Shown: piece by piece, positions 1-6,598 of the stretch
Layout of the letters: each line of letters starts with the position of its first letter
How positions within the stretch are numbered: position 1 is the first letter of the stretch
Origin: Hellea sp042093735
Lineage (GTDB): Bacteria > Pseudomonadota > Alphaproteobacteria > Caulobacterales > Maricaulaceae
DNA length: 9,256 nucleotides
Direction of reading: 5' to 3'
Assembly: GCA_042093735.1 (NCBI GenBank)
Contig: JBELEM010000047.1
Location: 1-9,256, forward strand
Notes under the pieces: model-generated
What the model saw: the letters and a program-made list of their open reading frames with translations, nothing else
Database searches by the model: none
Told to the model about the DNA's origin: nothing
Made by a program: the position numbers and the translations under genes

Positions 1-63
1 CTGAAGAAGCTGCTCCTATGGCTGAAGAAGCTGCTCCTATGGCTGAAGAAGCTGCGCCCTCTG
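1..63 (+). repeat. 21-bp tandem repeat, two exact copies plus one diverged copy
   Basis: Positions 1-21 and 22-42 are identical. Positions 43-55 match the first 13 bases of the unit, after which the third copy diverges. The unit encodes the heptapeptide AEEAAPM in the frame of the partial gene. Exact identity at the nucleotide level, including third codon positions, suggests recent slippage or duplication. The array may extend left of the window. Confidence 0.9.
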
Positions 64-71
64 CTGAATAG
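1..71 (+). CDS. C-terminal end of an unidentified protein with an Ala/Glu/Pro repeat tail (partial, 5' end outside window)
   Basis: An open frame enters from the left edge (first complete codon at position 3) and ends at TAG 69-71. The visible residues are two copies of an EEAAPMA-type heptad and a third, altered copy ending in PSAE. Such acidic Ala/Glu/Pro tails are low-complexity and probably disordered. They occur at the C-terminus of several alphaproteobacterial proteins, including some ribosomal proteins and chaperones, so the tail alone does not identify the gene. The frame is supported by the repeat length (21 bp, a multiple of three), by the biased acidic/alanine composition, and by the stop followed about 30 bp later by the next gene on the same strand. 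Product unknown; the rest of the gene lies upstream of the window. Confidence 0.7.
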   Translation, partial: EEAAPMAEEAAPMAEEAAPSAE

Positions 72-101
72 ACTACTAACTAAATAAACGAGCCCAACTA
101 T

Positions 102-611
102 ATGAAAAATTTAGCGCTATCGTTATTTTTAAGTATTAATATTCTTGCTTGTACGCAGAATATTCAAGATGATAAAAATGGTGAAATTGCTGAGAATTTC
201 ATAGGGCTCGTTTTAACACAACCACACGAAGCTCAAAAACTGCTTCATGACAATTTTAAGTTTAGATATATGGGTATGATTCCTGACACTCATATGGGTG
301 AATATATTATTAATGATTCATATAATAAAGATACTTACTTTACTGAATTTTTGGAAGTGGTCGGTGCTTTGGTGCCTAATGGAATAGTGCTCACGCCAAT
401 AAATACTATATCAGATGGTAATGAAGTAGCCGTTGTTATGGAGGGAAGAGCCGAAGGAAAAAATGGTTCTTACAATAATAAGTATGTATTCACTTATGAG
501 TTTAGTGATGGAAAAATTCTTTCATTAGACGAATATAACAGCGATATCTTAGTTGCAACAAGGCTGTATGATAATAAACTCACTACCATTAAGCCTGTTA
601 GTGAAAAATAA
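102..611 (+). CDS. Putative lipoprotein with NTF2/SnoaL-like domain
   Basis: A 169-residue protein. Residues 1-17 form a lipoprotein signal: basic start (K2), hydrophobic core, and lipobox I-L-A-C with the lipidated Cys17. Residue 18 is Thr, not Asp, which would favour the outer membrane by the usual sorting rule. Residues of roughly 27-155 resemble the NTF2/SnoaL-like alpha+beta fold: an N-terminal helical part, the pair G-x-Y-x-N-K-Y-x-F near 122-130, then a strand with DGKI (136-139) and EY (144-145) followed by D148, as seen in SnoaL-like proteins. No catalytic residue can be assigned, so the ligand is unknown. The ATG start is the one that gives a proper signal peptide; the ribosome site is weak (GAG at 89-91). 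It sits 30 bp after the upstream stop codon, so it may be cotranscribed with that gene. The lipoprotein call is firm; the fold is a judgement by eye. Confidence 0.72.
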   Translation: MKNLALSLFLSINILACTQNIQDDKNGEIAENFIGLVLTQPHEAQKLLHDNFKFRYMGMIPDTHMGEYIINDSYNKDTYFTEFLEVVGALVPNGIVLTPINTISDGNEVAVVMEGRAEGKNGSYNNKYVFTYEFSDGKILSLDEYNSDILVATRLYDNKLTTIKPVSEK

Positions 612-742
612 ATAACTGCGATCAAAACTTATTATTTATAAAATATTTCAGACCTCTTATTCATATATTTATTTTTTCTAATAATTTTATTGTATTTGAA
701 TAATTTTTCATTCAATGCATCTTAAATAAGTACTATAAGTTT

Positions 743-1804
743 ATGATAAGTAAAAAAAATATAATAATTGCTTTAATATTAGTTCCGTTATTGTTGTTCT
801 TTATTTGGCCGGAAAAAAAGTATAAAGCTTATGAAGTCGGTGAAGATTTTCAAAAACAAGTTGATACTTTTTATCTACCTTCGATGCCGCCTGACTGGAG
901 CTGGAATTATTTTGAAGCTGATGATGGCACTAAACTACGCTGGGGGGAAACAGGTAACCGGGGAGCTGCTAAGGCTACAGTAATAATAATTCCAGGATAT
1001 TCCGCAACTATGAGTATGTATGGTGAGCATGCTGATATGCTTGCTAGACGTGGCTACCATGTTGTTGGAATTGATATGCGAGGGCAGGGTGGTTCTGATA
1101 GGTACAGAGATAATCAGCCAGAAAAATTATGGATAGATGACTTTAAGGTTTACTCTGATGATTTAGCTTCTTTTATTAATTCAATAAAAAGCACAACCAA
1201 ACAGCCCATTATTCCTATTGGAGTTTCCTTTGGAGGACATGTTGCAGTTAGAATGGCCGGGGAATATATGGATATTATCGACTCTTTGGTTTTGGTAGCG
1301 CCCGCTATAGTTCCTAAAACAGGTACTTTATCATATAAGAAGTCTAAATTTTTAATAGAATTAAGCCGTTTTTTAGGTAAGTCTAATAGGTATTTGGTAG
1401 GAGAGGGTAATTGGGAGCCTTTTAGGGAGGACTTATCTGTAGCTAATATTGATTTATGTGCTTCAAATCCAAAAAGACTGCCCTACAGAGATGTTGTTTT
1501 TACACGTAACGCAGAAGAGCGTGTTGGCGGGGTTACAGCACAATGGGCTGGAGAGTTCCTTTCATCAAGTGAGGTTATAAATACGAGAGCTTTTTTGAGT
1601 AGCATTGATATACCTGTTATCATGATCTCTGCTGAAATCGACCACTTTGTAGAGACAAATATAAATCAAATATCTTGCGATAGTATTTTTCCCAATTGTA
1701 CAAGAGTAGACGTAAATGATTCCGGGCACTGCTTATTTCAAGAATCTGATGAGATCCTTAACTTAATATTTGATAGTGTAGATGATTTGCTCTTAATTAA
1801 TTAA
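743..1804 (+). CDS. Membrane-anchored alpha/beta hydrolase (monoacylglycerol lipase / lysophospholipase-like, serine hydrolase)
   Basis: A 353-residue protein. Residues about 7-22 are a single hydrophobic segment without a clear signal-peptidase site, so the enzyme is probably inner-membrane anchored with its catalytic domain in the periplasm. The alpha/beta-hydrolase core starts near residue 55. An oxyanion-side loop IIPGYSA lies at 82-88, followed by a GIDMRGQGGSDR segment (109-120) typical of the lysophospholipase/monoglyceride lipase (PldB-like, Hydrolase_4) family. The nucleophile elbow is GVSFGG at 160-165 with Ser162. The acid is probably Asp300 (SAEIDHFV) and the base His329 (DSGHC). 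All three triad members are present and in order. The substrate is probably a lipid ester, but this is inferred from family only. The gene follows the lipoprotein by 131 bp of AT-rich sequence, has no strong ribosome site, and converges with the helicase gene, leaving 4 bp between their stop codons. Confidence 0.85.
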   Translation: MISKKNIIIALILVPLLLFFIWPEKKYKAYEVGEDFQKQVDTFYLPSMPPDWSWNYFEADDGTKLRWGETGNRGAAKATVIIIPGYSATMSMYGEHADMLARRGYHVVGIDMRGQGGSDRYRDNQPEKLWIDDFKVYSDDLASFINSIKSTTKQPIIPIGVSFGGHVAVRMAGEYMDIIDSLVLVAPAIVPKTGTLSYKKSKFLIELSRFLGKSNRYLVGEGNWEPFREDLSVANIDLCASNPKRLPYRDVVFTRNAEERVGGVTAQWAGEFLSSSEVINTRAFLSSIDIPVIMISAEIDHFVETNINQISCDSIFPNCTRVDVNDSGHCLFQESDEILNLIFDSVDDLLLIN

Positions 1805-1808
1805 AAGT

Positions 1809-3224
1809 TTATGGTATTTTAAAAAAAGCTGGCACTATTTCACCAAAGCCCTCGATATCTTTAGACTTATTTGTGGACATTGCTTTAGTATTCTGATTGA
1901 TTTCTTTTTTATTATTGGTTGTGTCGGTTGAGTTTTCTTTAATGCGGTTTGAAGATTTTTTTCTATTCTCTTTTTTTTCTTTTCTAGTAGCTGAACGTGA
2001 ATTACTGCGTTTGTATTTCCCTCCATCTTTTGGAAAGTCCTCTATACCATTGATTTTTATCTCTTTTATAGATTTAGCTTTAATTAACTCCAGAATTTCA
2101 ACGTAGTTCTTTTCATCGAGACGTGAAACAAGCATTACCGTCTCACCCTTGCGTCCTGCTCGCCCTGTTCGGCCTATGCGATGTACATAATCCTCTGAAT
2201 GATTAGGCACATCATAATTAAAAACGTGGCTGACGGACGGAACGTCCAAGCCGCGCGCGGCTACATCACTTGCAACTAATATTTTAATATCACCATTTTT
2301 GAATTTTTCTAGGGTTTCAGTTCGCAATGATTGGGGAAGATCTCCATGAATTGGAGCGGATGAAATTTTGTGTACTGAAAGAGACTTAGCTACAATGTCC
2401 ACATCTTTTTTCCTGTTACAAAATACAATGCCATTATCAACTTCATTATTCTCAATGAGCCATCGTAATGTAGTTCTTTTTTGTTTCGGGTCAGAAGATG
2501 GCATTCGCACAATATATTGCTTAACAGTCTTAGCAGTCATATTTTTCCTAGCAATTTGTATTGTTACGGGTTGATGTAAAAATTGATCTACTAATCTCTT
2601 TATTTCATTTGGCATTGTTGCAGAGAAAAATAATACTTGCCGAGTGAATGGAGTTAGCTGAAAAATTCTTTCTATATCAGGTATGAAGCCCATATCTAAC
2701 ATTCTATCAGCTTCATCGACAACTAACGTTTGCACACCAGTCATAAGTATTTTTCCACGATCGAATTGATCTAATAACCTCCCTGGTGTGGCGATAAGAA
2801 TATCAACCCCTCTCATTAATTTTTTGTCCTGTTCTGCAAAGCTTACACCCCCAATCAGTAGTGCCATTTCTAACTTTAAATATTTACCATATTGCTCAAC
2901 ATTTTCAGCAACTTGTGCTGCGAGTTCTCTTGTTGGACAAACAATTAAGCACCGAGGCATTCTGGCCCTGGCTCTTCCCGAGGCCAGTTTATGCATTGTT
3001 GGTAGTGTGAATGCTCCTGTCTTTCCTGTTCCAGTCTGAGCTATGCCTAAAACATCTCTTTGTTTTATGGCTGCTGGAATTGCTTTAGCTTGAATTGGAG
3101 TAGGTTTTTCATAACCCAAGTCATCCAAGGCTTTCAGTATTCTACTATCAAGTCCCAATTGATTGAATTTGACATCAACACTGGAGTCAGCGTTTATTTC
3201 TTGATTTTCTTTTTTTGAGCTCAA
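1809..3224 (-). CDS. rhlE: DEAD-box ATP-dependent RNA helicase, RhlE type
   Basis: A 471-residue helicase that unwinds or remodels RNA, likely in RNA decay or ribosome assembly. The Q motif is at about 20-45 (FNQLGL...PTPIQ). The Walker A AQTGTGKT is at 62-69, PTRELA at 97-102, GG at 125-126, TPGR at 146-149, DEAD at 170-173 and SAT at 201-203. In the second RecA domain are VFCN at 267-270, ARGLD at 323-327 and HRIGRTGRAGR at 348-358. All catalytic motifs are intact. Residues about 400-455 are a basic, low-complexity RNA-binding tail, ending in GFG..VPAFF, a C-terminal signature I associate with alphaproteobacterial RhlE-like proteins. The start is TTG: there is no in-frame ATG or GTG between an upstream in-frame TAA and the Q motif. 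The ribosome site is weak. It lies divergent to ndk across a gap of about 166 bp. Confidence 0.93.
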   Translation of the reverse strand: MSSKKENQEINADSSVDVKFNQLGLDSRILKALDDLGYEKPTPIQAKAIPAAIKQRDVLGIAQTGTGKTGAFTLPTMHKLASGRARARMPRCLIVCPTRELAAQVAENVEQYGKYLKLEMALLIGGVSFAEQDKKLMRGVDILIATPGRLLDQFDRGKILMTGVQTLVVDEADRMLDMGFIPDIERIFQLTPFTRQVLFFSATMPNEIKRLVDQFLHQPVTIQIARKNMTAKTVKQYIVRMPSSDPKQKRTTLRWLIENNEVDNGIVFCNRKKDVDIVAKSLSVHKISSAPIHGDLPQSLRTETLEKFKNGDIKILVASDVAARGLDVPSVSHVFNYDVPNHSEDYVHRIGRTGRAGRKGETVMLVSRLDEKNYVEILELIKAKSIKEIKINGIEDFPKDGGKYKRSNSRSATRKEKKENRKKSSNRIKENSTDTTNNKKEINQNTKAMSTNKSKDIEGFGEIVPAFFKIP

Positions 3225-3312
3225 CTGATGGTCACTTATTAATATTTATAGTAAGTTTATCCTACATATTTTATGGCGCAACATAGAGTTAGCGTTCTAA
3301 ACGTCAAGCTGA

Positions 3313-3340
3313 TTGATAACATTACTTTACTTCTTGTAAA
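3313..3340 (+). promoter_or_regulatory. Possible sigma-70-type promoter for ndk
   Basis: TTGATA at 3313-3318 and TGTAAA at 3335-3340 are separated by 16 bases, and lie 50-78 bp ahead of the ndk start in the ndk/helicase divergent gap. The -10 match is only 4 of 6. In such AT-rich DNA this is a weak suggestion. Confidence 0.25.
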
Positions 3341-3377
3341 AGCATGTTTATTTGACCTCAAAATTAATGACTCAGTC

Positions 3378-3383
3378 AAAGGA
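3378..3383 (+). promoter_or_regulatory. Ribosome binding site that fixes the ndk start
   Basis: AAAGGA lies 7 bases ahead of the ATG at 3391 and 4 bases ahead of the ATG at 3388. This spacing favours 3391, which gives the standard 140-residue protein beginning MSIQRTFSIIKPDA. The longer readings from TTG 3352 or ATG 3367 have no comparable site. Confidence 0.75.
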
Positions 3384-3390
3384 ATTTATG

Positions 3391-3813
3391 ATGTCCATTC
3401 AACGCACTTTTTCTATTATTAAACCAGATGCGACTGCAAGAAATATAACCGGTAAAGTTAATGCTAAGATCGAAGAATCTGGCTTGCGTATTGTTGCGCA
3501 AAAGCGTCTTCTTCTAACAAAGGAGCAAGCGTCTGGTTTCTATGCTGTTCACAAAGACCGGCCTTTTTATTCAGATTTAGTTAAGTTTATGATGTCTGGA
3601 CCTGTAATCGTTCAAGTTTTGGAAGGAGAAAATGCTATAGCTGCATATAGAAAAGTTATGGGCGCTACTAATCCTGCTGAAGCAGATCCTGGAACCATAA
3701 GAGCTGAGTTCGCACAAAGCATAGATGCAAATACTGTTCATGGATCTGATGCTCCAGAAACTGCTAGTGAAGAGATTAAATTCTTTTTTGCTGAAAATGA
3801 AATAGTTGGTTAG
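3391..3813 (+). CDS. ndk: Nucleoside diphosphate kinase
   Basis: A cytoplasmic enzyme that transfers the gamma phosphate of ATP to other nucleoside diphosphates through a phosphohistidine. From ATG 3391 the protein is 140 residues, the usual bacterial length. IIKPDA is at 9-14 with the conserved Lys11, Tyr51 lies in the GFYAVH segment, and RPFY is at 57-60. The active-site signature N-T-V-H-G-S-D is at 114-120 with phosphorylated His117, the canonical position. The frame stays open upstream to TTG 3352 (13 extra residues), but that extension is not part of the family and is not supported by a ribosome site. The stop codon TAG (3811-3813) overlaps the stop codon of convergent purN. Ndk completes nucleotide supply alongside the purine genes on the other strand. 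Confidence 0.97.
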   Translation: MSIQRTFSIIKPDATARNITGKVNAKIEESGLRIVAQKRLLLTKEQASGFYAVHKDRPFYSDLVKFMMSGPVIVQVLEGENAIAAYRKVMGATNPAEADPGTIRAEFAQSIDANTVHGSDAPETASEEIKFFFAENEIVG

Positions 3814-4415
3814 TTACTTTTATTTAATTGCTTTGAGTGAATTAACTCATTTGCAATTTTTTTCAGTGCTTGAGGGTACGCCTCTAACTCTTTAATGAGT
3901 AATCGTTCCGATAATGACTGTGGCGTATCATCACTAAAAATTTCTATACTTTTTTGCAATACTATTTTACCTGAGTCTAATTCACTATTTATAAAGTGAA
4001 CAGAGCACCCGTGAATAGTGTCACCTGACTCAATTGCTCTTTTGTGAGTATTTATTCCTTTGTACTTTGGGAGTAAAGAGGGATGTATATTAAGCAGTTT
4101 TCCTTCCCATCTTTCTACAAACCAAGGAGATAATATTCTCATAAAACCAGCGCAGCAGACAATTTGAATGTTTGCAGCCCTAAGATGAGTATCTAAATCT
4201 TTTTCGAACTCATGCCTATTTCTATACGTTTTATGATCTAATACCGCCGTTTTTATTCCGAATTCTTCAGCCTTTTTGAGTCCTTCAGCAGATGGTTTAT
4301 TTGATATAACAATATTCAATTTTGCTGGATAGTCATTATTTTGCGTAGCTTTTAAGATTGCCATCATGTTGGAGCCACGGCCTGAAATTAGAACTGCTGT
4401 TTTAATTTTATGCAT
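3810..4415 (-). CDS. purN: Phosphoribosylglycinamide formyltransferase (GAR transformylase, 10-formyl-THF dependent)
   Basis: Catalyses formylation of GAR to FGAR, step three of de novo purine synthesis. At 201 residues it is a normal PurN. The phosphate-binding loop SGRGSN is at 11-16. CAGFMRILS at 88-96 leads to the catalytic segment LNIHPSLLPKYKG at 108-120 with Asn109 and His111. HGCSVHF is at 135-141, and ELDSGK at 145-150 carries the catalytic Asp147. These correspond to Asn106, His108 and Asp144 of the E. coli enzyme. Its ATG lies inside the end of purM (8-bp overlap), so translation is probably coupled and the two form an operon. At its 3' end the TAA overlaps the ndk stop on the opposite strand. 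Confidence 0.97.
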   Translation of the reverse strand: MHKIKTAVLISGRGSNMMAILKATQNNDYPAKLNIVISNKPSAEGLKKAEEFGIKTAVLDHKTYRNRHEFEKDLDTHLRAANIQIVCCAGFMRILSPWFVERWEGKLLNIHPSLLPKYKGINTHKRAIESGDTIHGCSVHFINSELDSGKIVLQKSIEIFSDDTPQSLSERLLIKELEAYPQALKKIANELIHSKQLNKSN

Positions 4416-5427
4416 CTTTTAACTGTCCAATAACCCAAGCTGTTTCACCATAGCTTTCAAGCCGCTCGAGAACATCAGTCATTTTATCTTGCTTAACAGC
4501 CAAAACCATACCGACCCCGCAATTGAATGCTCTTAACATTTCAGACTCATCAATCTTTCCCGTTTGCTGAAGCCATTTGAAAACATTTGGTCTTGGGAAT
4601 GATGATATATCTATGTCAAAAGACAAGTTTTTGGGAAGCATACGTGGTGTATTTTCAGTAATGCCACCTCCAGTTATATGTGATAAACCTAGCAACATGT
4701 CATCTTTTATTAAAGACAATATAGAATTAACATAAATTTTTGTAGGTGTTATTAGTGACTCGCCTAATGTTTTTCCTGCCATAAACGGAGAGGCATCATT
4801 CCACTTTAAGTCTGATACATCAACTATTTTGCGGATTAAAGAGTAGCCATTAGAGTGCGGTCCACTGGAGGCTATTCCAATTAATATGTCACCAGCTTTC
4901 ATTTTCTCATGCTTTGGAAGCATTTTTTCTCTCTCAACAGCACCCACTACGAACCCTGCCAAATCAAAATCATCACCATTGTACATACCGGGCATTTCCG
5001 CTGTTTCCCCTCCAATTAATGCGGCACCTGATAGTTCACAGCCCTTGGCTATTCCTGATATAACTTTAGCTGCTTTTTTAGTATCGAGATGACCGGTTGC
5101 GAAGTAGTCTAGAAAAAAAAGGGGCTCGGCTCCGTTTGCAAGCACATCATTTACACACATTGCTACGAGGTCTATTCCCACAGTATCAAGAATGCCTGTA
5201 TCTATTGCTATCCGTAATTTTGTTCCAACACCATCTGTTCCTGATATTAATACTGGATCTATCATGCCAGTAGCTTTTAAATCAAAAGCGCCGCCGAAAC
5301 CGCCAATAGTACCCATAACACCCGGTCGATGAGTTTTTTTAACCATTGGCTTAATTTGTTCGACTAATTTCTCTCCCTCATCTATGCTGACTCCAGCATC
5401 TTTGTAGGTAAGTCCTTTTTTAGACAT
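4408..5427 (-). CDS. purM: Phosphoribosylformylglycinamidine cyclo-ligase (AIR synthetase)
   Basis: Catalyses ATP-dependent ring closure of FGAM to AIR, step five of de novo purine synthesis. From ATG 5427 the protein is 339 residues. Motifs in this numbering: GTDGVGTK at 63-70, the MCVNDVLANGAEP block at 90-102, GGETAEMPGMY at 139-149, SSGPHSNGYSL at 187-197 and HITGGGITEN at 250-259. The order and content match the PurM/AIRS family throughout, with no gaps. A GTG at 5439 would add four residues, but the GGAG at 5434-5437 has ideal spacing to ATG 5427, and the family begins at about this point. It is the first gene of a purM-purN operon and is divergent to the DUF2066 gene. Confidence 0.96.
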   Translation of the reverse strand: MSKKGLTYKDAGVSIDEGEKLVEQIKPMVKKTHRPGVMGTIGGFGGAFDLKATGMIDPVLISGTDGVGTKLRIAIDTGILDTVGIDLVAMCVNDVLANGAEPLFFLDYFATGHLDTKKAAKVISGIAKGCELSGAALIGGETAEMPGMYNGDDFDLAGFVVGAVEREKMLPKHEKMKAGDILIGIASSGPHSNGYSLIRKIVDVSDLKWNDASPFMAGKTLGESLITPTKIYVNSILSLIKDDMLLGLSHITGGGITENTPRMLPKNLSFDIDISSFPRPNVFKWLQQTGKIDESEMLRAFNCGVGMVLAVKQDKMTDVLERLESYGETAWVIGQLKDA

Positions 5428-5433
5428 TTTTTT

Positions 5434-5437
5434 CTCC
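5434..5437 (-). promoter_or_regulatory. Ribosome binding site of purM
   Basis: Read on the minus strand, GGAG is followed by six A residues and then ATG at 5427. It overlaps the alternative GTG start at 5439, which is therefore unlikely. Confidence 0.75.
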
Positions 5438-5484
5438 ACTCAGTTAGGTGCTTAAGACAATAAAAAAAGTTTTATTTCAAGTTC

Positions 5485-5524
5485 TACCGTTACTTTATTT
5501 ATATTACCGTTACTTTATTTATAT
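5485..5524. repeat. Perfect 20-bp tandem duplication between purM and the DUF2066 gene
   Basis: Two adjacent identical copies (5485-5504 and 5505-5524) of TACCGTTACTTTATTTATAT. On the minus strand each copy contains a TATAAA that could serve as a -10 box for purM, so the duplication may have doubled a promoter element. An 8-bp palindrome GTGGCCAC (5526-5533) follows directly. The exact identity in non-coding DNA suggests a recent duplication. There is no third copy. Confidence 0.95.
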
Positions 5525-5576
5525 TGTGGCCACTATTGGACTTTGCAAAATGATTAAAGAAGGTTATCGCTAGTAT

Positions 5577-6587
5577 ATGAAACTAATAAAGACAACACTA
5601 ACGGTATTATTTTTCTTTTTCTTTTGCAGTTCAGTTTTTGCATCTGATCCATTTACAGTCAGTGGTATAAACGTTGATGCCAGTGGAAAGACACCCGTAA
5701 AAGCACAAGTTAAAGCAATTCGTGCAGGTCAGGCTAAAGCTGCCGATATCTTGTTAAAAAGGTTGACACTAGGTTACGGTAAAGAGGGGCAGATAAAGTC
5801 AATATCAGAAGATAATGCCGCAAAGATGATTCTTGCAATTGAAATAGGTAATGAAAAAAGGTCTTCAACTAGATATTTAGGAAACCTCACTGTTTCATTT
5901 AATCCAAGTGCTGTGAAAGCATATTTAAATCAATCTGGCGTAAAAATGGTTACTTCTCAATCACGCACTAGGCTTATTTTGCCACTTACTAATGGTGATT
6001 TAGTCCTAAATAATTCTTGGTATAGATCTTGGAGAAAGTCTGATACCGCAAATATTCTTACCCCTATGATTACATTGCCTATGTATAAAGCATCAAATAT
6101 TTCTATAAAACCTTCTGATGTTAAGGATTTGAATTTTGATGTGTTTAAATCTATTGGCAAGCAGTTTGATGTTCAACAGTTGTTAATAGCTAATAATGTT
6201 AACGGCACAGCTAAAATGATAGATATTTCTTTAGATAGCCAAAAGGTTAAATCATTTTACTACAATGCCAACGCCAAAGATATTATTGATAAATTTCAAA
6301 TTGAATGGAAAGAGTCCGCTATTAATTTCGCTATGAATAAATCGATGATATCAGTGGATGTTAATTATTCATCACATTCCGATTGGCTAAAAATTAAATC
6401 TATTCTTAATAATACATCTTTAATTTTAAATGCTAAATTAATTTCTTTTGCAAATAAAAGTGCAATCATGGAAATTTACCATGGTGGTGGTATTGAGGGG
6501 TTAATAAATGAGTTGAGCTATAAAGGTGTTAGTTTGAAAGCTGACTCATTATCAGGTTATTTTTTAACACTATCAGTAGTAAATTAG
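5577..6587 (+). CDS. Exported DUF2066-type protein of unknown function
   Basis: A 336-residue protein. Residues 1-22 form a Sec signal peptide (K2, K5, a run of Leu/Phe, then V-F-A before Ser23), so the mature protein is periplasmic or exported. The N-terminal part fits the DUF2066 family: a helix rich in Ala/Gln (about 42-64) ending in ILLKRLT, then an R-Y-x-G-x-L-T-V-S-F segment (99-108) followed by AVKAYL, and LILPL at 133-137. The C-terminal part (about 258-334) has DW at 269-270 and a YHGGG...L segment, which I recall in alphaproteobacterial members of this family. It lacks lipoprotein or membrane-anchor signals beyond the leader. The function of the family is not known to me. It precedes the hda-like gene by 11 bp, so the two are probably one transcript. 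A GAAGG element sits 13 bases before the ATG, longer than usual. Confidence 0.8.
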   Translation: MKLIKTTLTVLFFFFFCSSVFASDPFTVSGINVDASGKTPVKAQVKAIRAGQAKAADILLKRLTLGYGKEGQIKSISEDNAAKMILAIEIGNEKRSSTRYLGNLTVSFNPSAVKAYLNQSGVKMVTSQSRTRLILPLTNGDLVLNNSWYRSWRKSDTANILTPMITLPMYKASNISIKPSDVKDLNFDVFKSIGKQFDVQQLLIANNVNGTAKMIDISLDSQKVKSFYYNANAKDIIDKFQIEWKESAINFAMNKSMISVDVNYSSHSDWLKIKSILNNTSLILNAKLISFANKSAIMEIYHGGGIEGLINELSYKGVSLKADSLSGYFLTLSVVN

Positions 6588-6598
6588 TATTATAACAT

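Noticed and set aside
612..742. Possible small gene, RNA or promoter in the AT-rich gap before the hydrolase
   Set aside because: I found no open frame with a start and ribosome site, no stable hairpin, and no well-spaced -35/-10 pair.
1793..1804. 12-bp palindrome TTAATTAATTAA as a terminator at the hydrolase end
   Set aside because: Pure A/T stem with no GC and no proper T-tract; too weak for an intrinsic terminator.
1835..3039. Several 60-85 codon frames overlapping the helicase gene on both strands
   Set aside because: All lie inside a helicase with every conserved motif intact, and their products are low-complexity without domains.
3325..3342. Small inverted repeat (CTTTAC / GTAAAAG) upstream of ndk as an operator
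   Set aside because: Only a 5-bp clean stem in AT-rich DNA, expected by chance.
3352..3390. N-terminal extension of ndk from TTG 3352 or ATG 3367
   Set aside because: It adds 8-13 residues outside the conserved family; AAAGGA at 3378-3383 is correctly spaced for ATG 3391, which gives the standard 140 residues.
5428..5439. GTG start of purM at 5439
   Set aside because: The GTG overlaps the GGAG ribosome site that serves ATG 5427.
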